Shown here: positions 17,733 to 29,758 of the stretch, one piece after another
Numbering within the stretch: position 1 is the first letter of the stretch
Layout of the letters: each line of letters opens with the position of its first letter
Source of the DNA: Pseudomonas sp. P7548
GTDB taxonomy: Bacteria; Pseudomonadota; Gammaproteobacteria; Pseudomonadales; Pseudomonadaceae
Length of the DNA stretch: 64,000 bases
Direction of reading: 5' to 3'
Assembly (NCBI RefSeq): GCF_013386585.1
Contig: NZ_JACARO010000001.1
Location: 1 to 64,000, forward strand
Position numbers and translations under genes: made by a program
Notes under the pieces: generated by a model
The model's database searches: none
Told to the model about the DNA's origin: nothing
The model's input: only the letters and a program-made list of their open reading frames with translations

Positions 17733-17759
17733 GACGCGCCACGGTCTTTCAGTTAAAAC

Positions 17760-19028
17760 TCAGTAGCCGTACCGCTTGCTGGCCTCAATCGCCAGGCCAC
17801 TGCCGATACTGCCAAAGATATTGCCTTCCACATGCCGCGCATTCGGCAGCATTGCCGAAATGCTGTGGCGCAGCGCCGGGATTCCGCTGGAACCGCCGGT
17901 AAAGAACACTGTGTCCACCTGCGCCACGCTCACCGAAGCGTCGTTGAGCAGTTGCGTCACGCTGCCACGCACGCGCTCCAGCAGGCCGTCAATCGACGAT
18001 TCGAACAGCGCCCGGCTCAAGTCCACGCTCAAGCCCGCTTCGATACGGTCGAGCGGCACATGGCGGCTATCTTCATGGGTCAGCTGGATCTTGGTCTCTT
18101 CCACTTCCATCGCCAACCAGTGCCCGGCGCGCTGTTCGATCAACTTGAACAGGCGGTCGATGCCGCCGGTGTCTTCGATGTCGTAGCGCATGCTGCCCAA
18201 GGCCAGCTGGGATTTCTGCGAGTACACCGAGTTGATGGTGTGCCAGGTGGCCAGGTTCATGTGGTGGCTGGTGGGCATGTAGGCGCCACTCTTCATGCGG
18301 CTGCCGTAGCCGAACAACGGCATCATGCCGTTGAGCGAGAGCTGCTTGTCGAAGTCGGTCCCGCCGATGTGCACGCCGCCGGTGGCGAGGATGTCATCGT
18401 GGCGATTGTCGTTGTGGCGACGGTCCGGCGACAGGCGTACCAAGGAGAAGTCCGAAGTACCGCCGCCGATATCGACGATCAGTACCAGCTCTTCTTTCTC
18501 GATGGTGGACTCATAGTCGAAGGCGGCCGCAATCGGCTCGTACTGGAACGAGATGTCCTTGAAACCGATCTTGCGCGCCACGTCCACCAGGGTGTTCTCG
18601 GCCTCTTGGTCGGCCAGCGGGTCGTCATCGACGAAAAACACCGGGCGGCCCAGCACCACTTCTTCGAACTCACGGCCAGCGTTGGCTTCAGCACGGCTCT
18701 TGAGCTGGCCGATGAACAGCGCCAGCAAGTCGGTGAACGGCATCGCCGTGCCCAACACGCTGGTGTCGTGCTTGATCAGCTTGGAACCCAACAGGCTCTT
18801 GAGCGAGCGCATCAGGCGGCCTTCGTAGTTTTCCAGGTACTCGTGCAGTGCCAGGCGACCGTACACCGGGCGGCGCTCTTCGAAGTTGAAGAACACCACC
18901 GACGGCAAGGTGATCTTGTCGTCCTCCAGCGCCAGGAGTGTTTCCATGCCGGGGCGGATCCAGCCGACGGTGGAGTTGGACGTGCCAAAGTCGATACCGC
19001 AGGCACGGGCTGGGGATGGGTTTTCCAT
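17760..19028 (-). CDS. yegD: Hsp70-family protein YegD
   Basis: The 422-residue protein is an actin-fold ATPase of the Hsp70 class but much shorter than DnaK, as in YegD, because it lacks the substrate-binding domain. Phosphate-binding motifs are GIDFGTSNSTVGW near the N-terminus and VDIGGGTSDFSLVRL near residue 200, with FTGGSSGIPALR near the end. The ATG at 19028 replaces a longer frame starting at 19100. It is divergent from the DnaJ-class gene cbpA, suggesting a chaperone pair. Its client is unknown. Confidence 0.87.
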   Translation of the reverse strand: MENPSPARACGIDFGTSNSTVGWIRPGMETLLALEDDKITLPSVVFFNFEERRPVYGRLALHEYLENYEGRLMRSLKSLLGSKLIKHDTSVLGTAMPFTDLLALFIGQLKSRAEANAGREFEEVVLGRPVFFVDDDPLADQEAENTLVDVARKIGFKDISFQYEPIAAAFDYESTIEKEELVLIVDIGGGTSDFSLVRLSPDRRHNDNRHDDILATGGVHIGGTDFDKQLSLNGMMPLFGYGSRMKSGAYMPTSHHMNLATWHTINSVYSQKSQLALGSMRYDIEDTGGIDRLFKLIEQRAGHWLAMEVEETKIQLTHEDSRHVPLDRIEAGLSVDLSRALFESSIDGLLERVRGSVTQLLNDASVSVAQVDTVFFTGGSSGIPALRHSISAMLPNARHVEGNIFGSIGSGLAIEASKRYGY

Positions 19029-19113
19029 GACAATCAGGTTCCGGTTGAAAAACGGCCGCGCAGTGTATGCCAGTCGAGGACGGATGCGTAGGCCGACCAT
19101 CCGTTAAATCGCG

Positions 19114-19139
19114 CTTGAAACTGCGCGATTTGCCCCCAC
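19114..19139 (+). promoter_or_regulatory. Sigma32 (heat-shock) promoter of cbpA
   Basis: CTTGAAA at 19114-19120 and CCCCAC at 19134-19139 are separated by 13 bases, close to the RpoH consensus CTTGAAA-N13-15-CCCCAT. It is oriented toward cbpA and predicts a leader of about 118 bases. Confidence 0.65.
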
Positions 19140-19266
19140 ATCGAATACATACGGCAAGCGCCGATAACACTTTGACGCACCCCCAGGCCACATCACTCAA
19201 CAGGTGCAATGCAGCGCACGTTGTGCCCCGGGCTGTGCGATCTCGATTAAGGATGGTGAACCGCCG

Positions 19267-20202
19267 ATGGATTTCAAAGACTACTACAAGATTCTGGGTG
19301 TCGAGCCAACGGCTGACGACAAGGAAATCAAGGCCGCGTACCGCAAGCTCGCGCGCAAATACCACCCGGACGTGAGCAAGGAAAAAGACGCCGAAGCCAA
19401 GTTCAAGGACGCGTCCGAAGCCTACGAAGCGCTCAAGAGCGCCGACAAGCGCGCCGAGTACGATGAGCTGCGCAAATACGGCCAGCATGGCCAGCCGTTC
19501 CAGGGGCCACCGGGCTGGCAGAGCCGTGGCGGTTTTGGCGGCGGCGGCGGTGAGGACTTCTCGGACTTCTTCAGTTCGATCTTCGGCTCCCGTGGCGATG
19601 CCTTCGGTGGTGGCCAGCGCCGTCCTGCCGGGCGCAAGGGCCAGGACGTGGAGATGCAACTGACCGTGACCCTGGAGGAGACGCTGTCGGCAGAGTCCAA
19701 GCAGATCAGCTTCCAGGTGCCGCAGTACGACGCCTCGGGCCGTCACGTGACCAACACCACCAAGAGCCTGAACGTGAAGATCCCCGCCGGCGTGGCCGAC
19801 GGTGAGCGCATCCGCCTCAAGGCACAGGGTGCCCCGGGAATCGGTGGCGGCGCCAATGGCGACCTGTACCTGATCATCAAGTTTGCCCCGCATTCGAAGT
19901 TTGAAGTCGAAGGCGAAAACCTGGTCATCAACCTGCCACTGGCTCCTTGGGAACTGGCGCTGGGCGCGGAAGTGGCTGTACCGACCCTGACCGGCAAGAT
20001 CAACCTCAAGGTGCCGGCGGGTAGCCAGAACGGCCAGCGCATGCGTGCCAAGGGCCATGGCTTGCTGAACAAGGCCGGCGAGCGTGGGTTCCTGTACATC
20101 CAGCTCAAGGCCGTGATGCCCAAGCAGGCCGACGACGAGACCATCGCGTTGTGGCAGGAACTGGCGAAAAAAGCCGCGTTCAATCCGCGGGAACACTTCT
20201 GA
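19267..20202 (+). CDS. cbpA: DnaJ-class co-chaperone CbpA
   Basis: The 311-residue protein starts with a J domain (residues about 4-70, HPD at 33-35), then a Gly/Phe-rich linker ([18 protein letters not shown]) and two DnaJ C-terminal substrate-binding domains. It lacks the zinc-finger region of DnaJ, which fits CbpA (curved DNA-binding protein A). The ATG at 19267 is preceded by AAGGATGG at moderate distance. No cbpM modulator gene follows, unlike in E. coli. Confidence 0.92.
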   Translation: MDFKDYYKILGVEPTADDKEIKAAYRKLARKYHPDVSKEKDAEAKFKDASEAYEALKSADKRAEYDELRKYGQHGQPFQGPPGWQSRGGFGGGGGEDFSDFFSSIFGSRGDAFGGGQRRPAGRKGQDVEMQLTVTLEETLSAESKQISFQVPQYDASGRHVTNTTKSLNVKIPAGVADGERIRLKAQGAPGIGGGANGDLYLIIKFAPHSKFEVEGENLVINLPLAPWELALGAEVAVPTLTGKINLKVPAGSQNGQRMRAKGHGLLNKAGERGFLYIQLKAVMPKQADDETIALWQELAKKAAFNPREHF

Positions 20203-20213
20203 AAATAACGGCC

Positions 20214-20235
20214 CCGCGCTGGCTATCCAGCGCGG
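20214..20235. terminator. Hairpin after cbpA
   Basis: A perfect 9-base stem CCGCGCTGG/CCAGCGCGG with a CTAT loop lies 12 bases after the cbpA stop. There is no T-run, so it could be a weak terminator or an mRNA-stabilising stem. Confidence 0.45.
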
Positions 20236-20366
20236 CTGCCTTGATCGGAGCGACACCGCGGCCGCACGTCCTGTCGGCACCCGCCTGACGAGCTAACTAC
20301 CTACCGCAGCGAAGGCTGCCGGGCATGGTCTGCTGATGCTTCCTTTGAAGCAGTGAGCAGTCACCC

Positions 20367-23300
20367 ATGCCCATCGATACACCCAGCCTCGAGCCGCAAA
20401 CCGCGGCCTACGAGGTGATCAAGCAAAAAGTACCCACCTGGTTGACCCAGGCGTCGGCCGCCACCCGCGACGCCTTCAAGGGCGCGCCCACCCATGAAGT
20501 CGATTGGCTCGACGGCCTCGACGGCAGCGAACGTCGTCAGTTGCAGCACTACACCAGTGCCTGCGCGCACTCGCAAAATGCCCTTGACCAGGCCATGGCC
20601 GACCTGCCCAGTGCCGAGGCGTTTGCCAAGCCGTTACTGGCCGCGGCACTCAAGGCGCAGTTCGCGATCGAGCCTGACCTGGACAACACCTACGTGGACT
20701 TGCGCAAGCCTGTGGAACTGGGCGCGTTTGGTCTCCGCGTCGGTAGTTTTTCGGTGTTGACCCTGAGCCTGCTGCAAGCGGCGTTGCACAATTTCGAAGA
20801 GAGCGAATGCGCCCCCGGTGCCTTTGCCTCTGCGTCACGGTTCAAAAGCGGGCCGGCTGAACATGACGCCAGTGCGGCCGTGGGGATCAGCATCGAAAGC
20901 TTCCTGGGCCTGTGCCGGCGCCTGGACATCGGTGCGCAGTACCAGGCGCGGCTGACGGCGTTTTTCCACAACGCCAGCGGCCTGCGCGGCCTGGTGATCC
21001 AGGCCCAGAAAGACGCCCTTCAAGCGGCCGCCTACACCGCATTGCTCAAGCAGGACATCGGGCCGGACGACTATGCGGTGATCGGTGCGGTGATCACGGG
21101 TGACCAGGAGATCCGCAGTCACGGCAAACCGGTCTGGTTCAACGACCTGAGCCTGATGGGCCTTCGTCTGTCGGGCTGTACCGCGTTCGTTGCCGTGGAC
21201 AAACACCAGCACGCCGACGAGGTGCTGGTGTACATCCCCCACGACCCGCTGCACCCGCTGAAAAAATACGCCAGCCTTCAAGACCTGCAGGCGGAGCTGA
21301 CCCGCCAATTGATGGAGGACGCCAAGGTGGGCGCGGGGCTGACGGCCTATCAAGGATTTCTCAAGAACACTATCGCCTACGCCGACCAGCCGACCTACCT
21401 GCGGCGCCTCACCGAGGACGCGTCCGATCAGCCCCGTGACCCCTACGGCACCGTGCGCACCGGGCAACACCTATTGCCGTTCGTCTCGCCAATCCTCTCG
21501 CTGCTCATCGGCCCAAAACAACTGCCCCCTGCGCCAACTGCACGTGAACCGATCAAGGATCCTAACTTTTACATCCAGGTCATCGCCAAGCGCGAGCTGT
21601 GGCAAGCCAACGTCGAGCTCTGGGGGGATAACTTCGACACGCTGCGCGACAAGCTGATCGCCGATGCCCGGGGCCATGCGGTGCCCACTGCGGATGTGGA
21701 CGCGGCGGTGCGCGCCAGGAAGATCGCCGCCTTGGAGAGTGCCGGGCTGCTGGCGCTGAACCTGGTGTCGATGTTTGTGCCGGGGCTCGGGGAGGTGATG
21801 ATGGCGGTGATGGCTGCGCAGCTGTTGTACGACGCCTTCGAAGGTGTGGTGGAGTGGCATGAGGGCGACCGCGAGGCGGCGTTGGGACACTTGACCGACG
21901 TGGCCGAAAACCTGGTGTTTATCGGTGTGATGGCGGCAGGGGGCCGGGTGGTGCGCAAAGCGTTAAACACTCCGGCGGTGATCGAGAAACTTGAGCCTGT
22001 GAGACTGCCCGACGGCCAGCAGAAACTGTGGAAGGCCGATCTTGCCCCCTACAAACTGCCGGTGCAGTTGGCGCCGGATGCCAAGCCGGACGTACTGGGC
22101 CTGTATGCCCATCAAGGGCAACGCGTGTTGCCGCTGGAGGGCGACCACTTTGCCGTGGCCTACGACGCGCAAGCCGCTGAATATCGCATCCAGCACCCGA
22201 CCCGTCCGCAGGCCTACGCGCCGCGCCTGGCGCATAACCATGAGGGTGCCTGGCAGCATGAGCTTGAACACCCGTTGACCTGGGATGCCCCGACGACCCA
22301 GCGCCGCCTGGGGCAGCCTGCGCAAGGCCTGAGTGCCGAGCGCCTGCGCCAGGCCTGTGAGGCCAGCGGCATTGAGGCTGATGCCTTGCGCGCCGGGCAT
22401 CTGGACCAGGAACCGGTGCCCCTGGCGCTCGCCGACACGTTGCAGCGTTTCAAGGCCGCGGACGATGTGGCGGACTTTATTGCGCAACTGAGGTCGGAGA
22501 GTGCCTTGCTGTACGCCAAGGCCGACCCGATGCTGCAAATGGATCTGTTGCGCCGCCGGGGCATGCTGCCGGGCGAATCGTACGTGGTGCTCGAACGCGA
22601 TGGCACTCAGCTCTGGAGTGATCCGGTACTGCCCGGCCAGCCTCGTCAGGCGATAGTGCTTGCCGAGGGTGCGCAAGCGCGTGGGGAGTTGTTGCAAGAG
22701 GTCCTGGGTTACTTTCAAGCGGATGATCCGGCGTTAAGCGAGTTTCCCGGCCAGGCGAGTGAGTCATTGCCCGAGCGCGCACGCCAACTGCGCCACTACC
22801 TCGGTGCGCAGGCCCAATCCTTTGAAAGCGCGCTGGTGGAGGAGCACTATAAGGCGCGCAATTTCAGCGCCAACCCCGATGTCATGCGGCTCCAGGGGCA
22901 GTTCCCCAGCCTGCCGAACGCGATGGCCGAGCACCTGCTCAAAACCCTCAATGACGACGCGTTGCAGCGTTTTCGCAGCGCTGGCGAGTTGCCGCCCAAC
23001 GTGCAGGAGCAGGCCCAATGGCAGGTCCAGGAGTTGCGCCTGACCCGCGCCTGGGAAGGGCTGTTCGTCGAGTCGCTGGCCACCGCCGACACCCCGCGCC
23101 TGCAAGCCCTGGGTACCGATTCGCGCGCGAACCTGCGCACGGCGTTGCTCGAACAGCCGCTGCGCAAGCCGGCCTACGACCCTTCGATGCGCTTGCTCGG
23201 CGGCGGTCGTGGTGTACGGCAGCTGATGGACACGGCCGCCAACGCCCTGCGCTCACCGGCCGAACGCGTGCGCCGGCTGTTCCCGGACTATACCGCGGAC

Positions 23301-23762
23301 CAGACCCAGGCCTTGCTGCACTCACTGGGGGCCGAGGTGCGCAGCGGGTTGTCGCGCCTGGAGGACGAATACGCCACCCTGGAGCGTGACCTCAAGCACT
23401 GGGTGCGTGACAACGCTCCGCCGGTCAGCTTCACTGCCTTTGATCGCCAGGGAGGTTTCGTCAAGACGTTCGCTGATGCGATCAAGCGTTGCTGGCGTCG
23501 CCAGACCAGCACCCTCAGCATCGTCCCAGGCCATCCGCTCAACCTGCCTGCGCTCACGGCGGATTTCAGCCATGTCGAAGCGCTGGAGCTGGCCAACACG
23601 CCGTGGAACCGCGACGCCCAGACCTTCCTGAATAACTTCAGGCAGCTCAAGCGCCTGAGTATCCGCGAAGCAGCCCTCAGCGAACTGCCCGAAGGCCTGG
23701 AGCAGATGAATCAACTGACTCAGTTGCAGTTGCGCAAGAATCGGATTCGCTTGACGCCTTAG
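20367..23762 (+). CDS. 5' part of dermonecrotic-domain/LRR/NEL effector (amber-interrupted)
   Basis: This open frame of 1131 residues ends at a TAG and continues in the same frame beyond it. The N-terminal half resembles the dermonecrotic-toxin-type (DUF6543) domains of large Pseudomonas proteins, including the hydrophobic stretch ALLALNLVSMFVPGLGEVMM (about residues 460-480). From about residue 990 a helical unit (LEDEYATLERDLKHWV, then CWRRQT) leads into leucine-rich repeats (ADFSHVEALELAN...). The frame stops inside a repeat at KNRIRLTP. No signal peptide or secretion cluster is visible. The ATG follows a weak ribosome site. Confidence 0.75.
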   Translation: MPIDTPSLEPQTAAYEVIKQKVPTWLTQASAATRDAFKGAPTHEVDWLDGLDGSERRQLQHYTSACAHSQNALDQAMADLPSAEAFAKPLLAAALKAQFAIEPDLDNTYVDLRKPVELGAFGLRVGSFSVLTLSLLQAALHNFEESECAPGAFASASRFKSGPAEHDASAAVGISIESFLGLCRRLDIGAQYQARLTAFFHNASGLRGLVIQAQKDALQAAAYTALLKQDIGPDDYAVIGAVITGDQEIRSHGKPVWFNDLSLMGLRLSGCTAFVAVDKHQHADEVLVYIPHDPLHPLKKYASLQDLQAELTRQLMEDAKVGAGLTAYQGFLKNTIAYADQPTYLRRLTEDASDQPRDPYGTVRTGQHLLPFVSPILSLLIGPKQLPPAPTAREPIKDPNFYIQVIAKRELWQANVELWGDNFDTLRDKLIADARGHAVPTADVDAAVRARKIAALESAGLLALNLVSMFVPGLGEVMMAVMAAQLLYDAFEGVVEWHEGDREAALGHLTDVAENLVFIGVMAAGGRVVRKALNTPAVIEKLEPVRLPDGQQKLWKADLAPYKLPVQLAPDAKPDVLGLYAHQGQRVLPLEGDHFAVAYDAQAAEYRIQHPTRPQAYAPRLAHNHEGAWQHELEHPLTWDAPTTQRRLGQPAQGLSAERLRQACEASGIEADALRAGHLDQEPVPLALADTLQRFKAADDVADFIAQLRSESALLYAKADPMLQMDLLRRRGMLPGESYVVLERDGTQLWSDPVLPGQPRQAIVLAEGAQARGELLQEVLGYFQADDPALSEFPGQASESLPERARQLRHYLGAQAQSFESALVEEHYKARNFSANPDVMRLQGQFPSLPNAMAEHLLKTLNDDALQRFRSAGELPPNVQEQAQWQVQELRLTRAWEGLFVESLATADTPRLQALGTDSRANLRTALLEQPLRKPAYDPSMRLLGGGRGVRQLMDTAANALRSPAERVRRLFPDYTADQTQALLHSLGAEVRSGLSRLEDEYATLERDLKHWVRDNAPPVSFTAFDRQGGFVKTFADAIKRCWRRQTSTLSIVPGHPLNLPALTADFSHVEALELANTPWNRDAQTFLNNFRQLKRLSIREAALSELPEGLEQMNQLTQLQLRKNRIRLTP
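23760..23762 (+). other. In-frame amber codon inside a leucine-rich repeat
   Basis: TAG interrupts a single reading frame of 1914 codons running from 20367 to 26108. In the paralogous repeat further downstream the same position is a Glu codon (RLTPETTRIL versus RLTP-stop-AVEQL). One substitution from GAG or CAG would create the stop. Confidence 0.8.
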
Positions 23763-23765
23763 GCT

Positions 23766-26108
23766 GTGGAGCAACTGGGGCGCCTCAATCGGATGGAGTG
23801 GCTGGACCTATCGCAGAACCCCCTCGGCCTGGCCCCGGATTTGAGCAACATGCCGCACTTGAGGTACGTGTTCCTCAGGAACACCGAACTGGAGCACTGG
23901 CCCACCGGGTTGCGGGATCAGAGTGGCCTGCGCGAACTCAACCTGGAGGACAACCACCTGCGTACGATCCCGCCCGAGCACCTGGAGCCGCCGGCCGAGT
24001 ACGCTGAGCAAATGATCAAGATCAACCAGGTCACGTCGATCAGAGGCAATCATTTATCCGCCCAGGCGGAACAGGCGCTGGACGATTATTGGCGACGCTT
24101 GTCCCAGAGCCATCCCGAGCTGTTGCTCAACGGTCGCGGGGACAGTTTCTCGGTGGAATCTCCCTCAATCGCCCAAGTGCGGCAGATGAACCCTAATTAC
24201 GATATTGGCCGATGCCGGCAGCACATCTGGAACCTGGGGGCAGACGCCGAGGTGCAGTTGTCTCGCCAGTTCCAGGAATACAGCGACCTCAAGGCGCAGC
24301 TGGACAGTTGGGTGTTTTCCGGTGGTGGTGCGCGTCAGCGCTACGTTCGCATGAACCAGGTAATGGATAACCTTGCCCAACGTGACGACCGCGTCATGGC
24401 CCGTACCCGCATCCTGGCATGCTGGCGCCAGGAAACCCCGATGAAGTTTGCCGCCGACAGCACACCCATCGGTTTGGAAATGGACCTCAGTGACCTGACG
24501 TTGTCCAGCCTGCCGGACCTGGATGCGGACTTCAGCCATGTCGGTTCATTGCGGCTCACACGCATGCAGTTGAGCGCCTCCCCGGAAGGATTTCTCGGCG
24601 GCTTTCGTGGTTTGCGCTGGTTGGATATGTCGAACAATGCGTTACGTGAACTGCCGCCAGCAGTGGGTGAAATGCATGGCCTGACGCGGTTGTTCCTGGA
24701 CAACAACTCAATTCGCCTGACCCCTGAAACCACGCGGATCCTGTCTGAGCGCACGACCCTCAGGGCACTGTGGATGGATAACAACCCCCTGGGCATGGCC
24801 CCGGACTTCAGCCGCATCCCCGACATCCGCTCGGTCCACCTCAGTGGCACCGACCTTCCCCACTGGCCCGTGGGGCTGGGCAGCCAGGCCTTGCTGGACG
24901 ATATCAACCTGGCCAATAACCAATTGACCACGCTGCCGGTTGACCTCATCGACCCCTTAGAGGAGCAACTGCCTCACGCTGCACGCTTGTCCACGATCAC
25001 CAACGTCAACAACAACCCCTTCACCGAAGCCACGTTGCAACAGGTGCGTGTCTATAACGCTCGGTTGCTGGAGGAGGAGCTTGTTCAGACAGGTCGGCCG
25101 CCGAGGCTCGTCGCTACCGCCCTGGGCCTGCGTTCTCCAGTGGTGGCCAGGCCATTGGGCGTGCCGTTCGAGCGCTGGACCCGAGGCCTGAACCCCGACC
25201 AGGTGGCCGCTCGGGCCCGGCAGTGGAGCCTCCTGCACGACGATCCATGCAGCCCGGGTTTTTTCCAGATGCTGGCCGACATGAACGCATCTGCCGACCC
25301 TGCTGACCTGCAACGGCGGGTGTGGGAGGTGATCGACAGCATCACCGAACCCAACACCGAGTCCGAAGCCTTGCGCGAGGAGATGTTCACTTGGGCGGGG
25401 CGCGCTGCGTGTTGTGACCGCGCCGCGCTGTCGTTCAGCAACCTGGAAATCATGCAGATGGTCTACCGTGCCAAGGCCGGGGCGACCGAGGCGACGCAGG
25501 GGCCTGCCCTGTTGCAGTTGGCCCGTGGCCTGTTCCGTCTGGATGAAGTGGAAAAGACCGCCTTGGAAGACATTGCCCAGCGCACGGCGGCCATCAACCA
25601 TGACCCTGATCTGACACGGGTGCAGAAGCAGTCGAGGATCCAGCAACTTGAAGAAGTGGAGGTGCGCCTCGCCTATCGCTACGGGTTGAAGGGAGAGCAG
25701 CAGCTTGATTTGCCGGGCCAGCCGGATCAGGCGCGGTTCATTGCCATGGGCAAGGTCAGTCAGCCGGTGCTGGATGCCACGCGCGCGCGCATCCTGGGGT
25801 TGAATAACTCGCCTGAAGAGTTCCAGAGCTTATTGTCCAGGGACTTTTGGAAAGACTACGTGGCCCACAAGTACCGCCCGCAGTTCGAGGCGCAAAGCAA
25901 GCCGTATCACGAGCAACTGGCGGCGTTATTGGAGCAGGTGGAGGCCGGGCAACTGTCCCGGGACGCCTATGATACCCAGGCCCAGGCACTGCAGAGCCAA
26001 CTGGGGATTGCCGAGGCTGGCTTGATTGAAACCCTGACCCGCACCGAACTCCAGGAGCACCCGTTGCCCGGTCCGCCTGAGAACCGGGCAGGCAATGAAG
26101 TACGCTAG
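23766..26108 (+). pseudogene. 3' part of the effector: leucine-rich repeats and NEL E3 ubiquitin ligase domain
   Basis: The frame of 780 residues stays in register with the upstream part. It holds the rest of the first leucine-rich repeat block, a second helix-plus-LRR unit (residues about 170-440), then a NEL-type E3 ubiquitin ligase domain like that of IpaH/SspH effectors. CCDRAALSFSNLEI matches their CxDRxxLxWNNL motif, with candidate catalytic Cys at residue 549. ARGLFRLDEVE and QQLEEVEVRLAYR follow, and the tail ends ETLTRTEL. No ribosome site precedes the GTG at 23766, so it is probably untranslated unless the stop is suppressed. Its stop overlaps the ureC stop by 3 bases on the other strand. 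Confidence 0.75.
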
Positions 26109-27805
26109 AACAGGAAATACCGCTGGGCCATCGGCAGCACATCCGCCGGCTCGCACCACAGCAACACACCGTCGGCCTTGACCTGATAAGTCTGTGGGTC
26201 GACCTCGATGTCCGGCAGGTAGTCGTTGTGGATCAAGTCGGTTTTTTGCACCTCGCGGCAGCCCTTGACCACGGCGATCTGCTTCTTCAAGCCCAGGGCT
26301 TCGGGCACTCCGGCGTCCTGGGCGGCCTGGCTGATAAAGGTCAGGCTGGTGGCGTGCAGCGAGCTGCCGAAGCTGGCGAACATCGGGCGGTAGTGCACCG
26401 GTTGCGGCGTCGGGATCGAGCCGTTGATGTCACCCATCAGGCTTGAAGCAATCGCGCCACCCTTGAGAATCAGGGTCGGCTTGATGCCAAAAAACGCCGG
26501 GCGCCACAGCACCAGGTCGGCCCATTTGCCCACTTCAATGGAGCCCACGATGTGGCTCACGCCGTGGGTGATCGCCGGGTTGATGGTGTACTTGGCGATG
26601 TAGCGCTTGGCGCGGAAGTTGTCGTTGCCGGAGCCGTCGCCAGGCAGCGGGCCGCGCTGCTTTTTCATCTTGTCGGCGGTTTGCCAGGTGCGCGTGATCA
26701 CCTCGCCAACGCGACCCATGGCCTGGCTGTCGGAGCTGATCATGGAGAACGCGCCGAGGTCGTGCAGGATGTCTTCGGCGGCAATGGTTTCGCGGCGGAT
26801 GCGGCTTTCAGCGAAGGCCACGTCTTCGGCAATGCTTGGGTCCAGGTGGTGGCAGACCATCAGCATGTCCAGGTGTTCGTCGATGGTGTTGCGGGTGAAC
26901 GGGCGGGTTGGGTTGGTGGAACTGGGCAGCACGTTGGGGAAGCCACAGGCCTTGATGATGTCCGGCGCATGGCCGCCACCGGCACCTTCGGTGTGGTAGG
27001 TGTGGATGGTGCGGCCCTTGAGGGCGGCCAGCGTTGTTTCGACGAAACCGGACTCGTTGAGGGTGTCACTGTGGATCGCCACTTGCACGTCGTATGCGTC
27101 GGCGACACTCAGGCAGTTGTCGATGCTGGCGGGCGTGGTGCCCCAGTCTTCGTGCAGCTTCAGGCCGATGGCCCCGGCCTTGACCTGCTCGATCAACGGC
27201 TCCGGCAAACTGGCATTGCCCTTGCCGGTGAAACCGATGTTCATCGGGAACGAGTCGCTGGCCTGGAGCATGCGTGCCAAGTGCCACGGCCCGGAGGTGC
27301 AAGTGGTTGCGTTGGTGCCCGTGGCCGGGCCGGTGCCGCCGCCGATCATGGTGGTCACGCCGCTGGTCAGCGCTTCTTCGATTTGCTGCGGGCAGATGAA
27401 GTGCACGTGGGTGTCGATGCCGCCGGCGGTGAGGATCATGCCTTCGCCGGCAATCACTTCGGTGCTGGCGCCGATGGCCATGGTCACGCCGGGTTGCACA
27501 TCCGGGTTGCCGGCCTTGCCGATGGCGTGGATGCGGCCGTTCTTGAGGCCGACGTCGGCTTTGACGATGCCCCAATGATCGATAATCAGCGCGTTGGTGA
27601 TCAGGGTGTCGACTACCTCATGGGCGAGCAACTGGCTCTGGCCCTGGCCGTCGCGGATGACTTTGCCGCCGCCGAATTTCACTTCTTCGCCGTAGATCGT
27701 GAAGTCCTGTTCGACTTCGACGAACAGCTCGGTGTCGGCCAGGCGGACCTTGTCACCGACGGTGGGGCCGTACATGTCGGCGTAGGCTTGGCGGGTGATT
27801 TTCAT
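26105..27805 (-). CDS. ureC: Urease alpha subunit
   Basis: UreC (566 residues, full length) carries the dinickel active site that hydrolyses urea to ammonia and carbamate. Visible ligands are THVHF (two histidines), the carbamylated lysine in [34 protein letters not shown] and the aspartate in [12 protein letters not shown]. The flap [22 protein letters not shown] holds the mobile Cys-His pair. It is the last gene of the urt-ure block and is separated from ureB by a REP pair. Confidence 0.97.
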   Translation of the reverse strand: MKITRQAYADMYGPTVGDKVRLADTELFVEVEQDFTIYGEEVKFGGGKVIRDGQGQSQLLAHEVVDTLITNALIIDHWGIVKADVGLKNGRIHAIGKAGNPDVQPGVTMAIGASTEVIAGEGMILTAGGIDTHVHFICPQQIEEALTSGVTTMIGGGTGPATGTNATTCTSGPWHLARMLQASDSFPMNIGFTGKGNASLPEPLIEQVKAGAIGLKLHEDWGTTPASIDNCLSVADAYDVQVAIHSDTLNESGFVETTLAALKGRTIHTYHTEGAGGGHAPDIIKACGFPNVLPSSTNPTRPFTRNTIDEHLDMLMVCHHLDPSIAEDVAFAESRIRRETIAAEDILHDLGAFSMISSDSQAMGRVGEVITRTWQTADKMKKQRGPLPGDGSGNDNFRAKRYIAKYTINPAITHGVSHIVGSIEVGKWADLVLWRPAFFGIKPTLILKGGAIASSLMGDINGSIPTPQPVHYRPMFASFGSSLHATSLTFISQAAQDAGVPEALGLKKQIAVVKGCREVQKTDLIHNDYLPDIEVDPQTYQVKADGVLLWCEPADVLPMAQRYFLF

Positions 27806-27845
27806 GTGAGAGTGCCCTGAAAAGTTGTGTTGAATATGAAATCGT

Positions 27846-27912
27846 TATCGCAGGCAAGCCAGCTCCCACATTTGGAATGCGTTCCCATGTGGGCGCTGGC
27901 TTGCCTGCGATG
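27846..27912. repeat. REP pair between ureB and ureC
   Basis: Short-loop pair of the AGCTGGC class; one arm has GGGCGCTGGC instead of GGGAGCTGGC. It interrupts the urease structural genes, so the transcript between ureB and ureC would contain a strong hairpin. Confidence 0.85.
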
Positions 27913-27917
27913 GGGCC

Positions 27918-29271
<1,354 letters not shown>

Positions 29272-29280
29272 GCTCGCACC

Positions 29281-29583
<303 letters not shown>

Positions 29584-29646
29584 GGTTCAAGGTCCTTCAA
29601 ACAACATTCATAAAAACACCGGAGATCCAATGTGGGCGCGGGCTTG

Positions 29647-29733
29647 TGTGGGAGCTGGCTTGCCTGCGATGGCATCACCTCGGTCAACCAGAAACACCGA
29701 GCCGTCTGCATCGCAGGCAAGCCAGCTCCCACA
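29647..29733. repeat. REP pair between ureD and ureA
   Basis: An AGCTGGC-class pair with arms TGTGGGAGCTGGCTTGCCTG and complement. A further partial arm (TGTGGGCGCGGGCTTG) abuts on the left at 29632. Confidence 0.88.
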
Positions 29734-29758
29734 GGAAGCAGGTTCCACATTTTGATCT

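Noticed and set aside
18688..20280. 530-residue minus-strand open frame over cbpA and yegD
   Set aside because: It is an antisense shadow of two well-supported genes and resembles no protein.
23766..23768. GTG at 23766 as a real start for an independent NEL ligase gene
   Set aside because: No ribosome binding sequence precedes it, and leucine-rich repeat sequence continues from upstream in the same frame.
20367..26108. Type III secretion genes next to the NEL effector
   Set aside because: None of the neighbouring genes resembles a secretion apparatus or chaperone.
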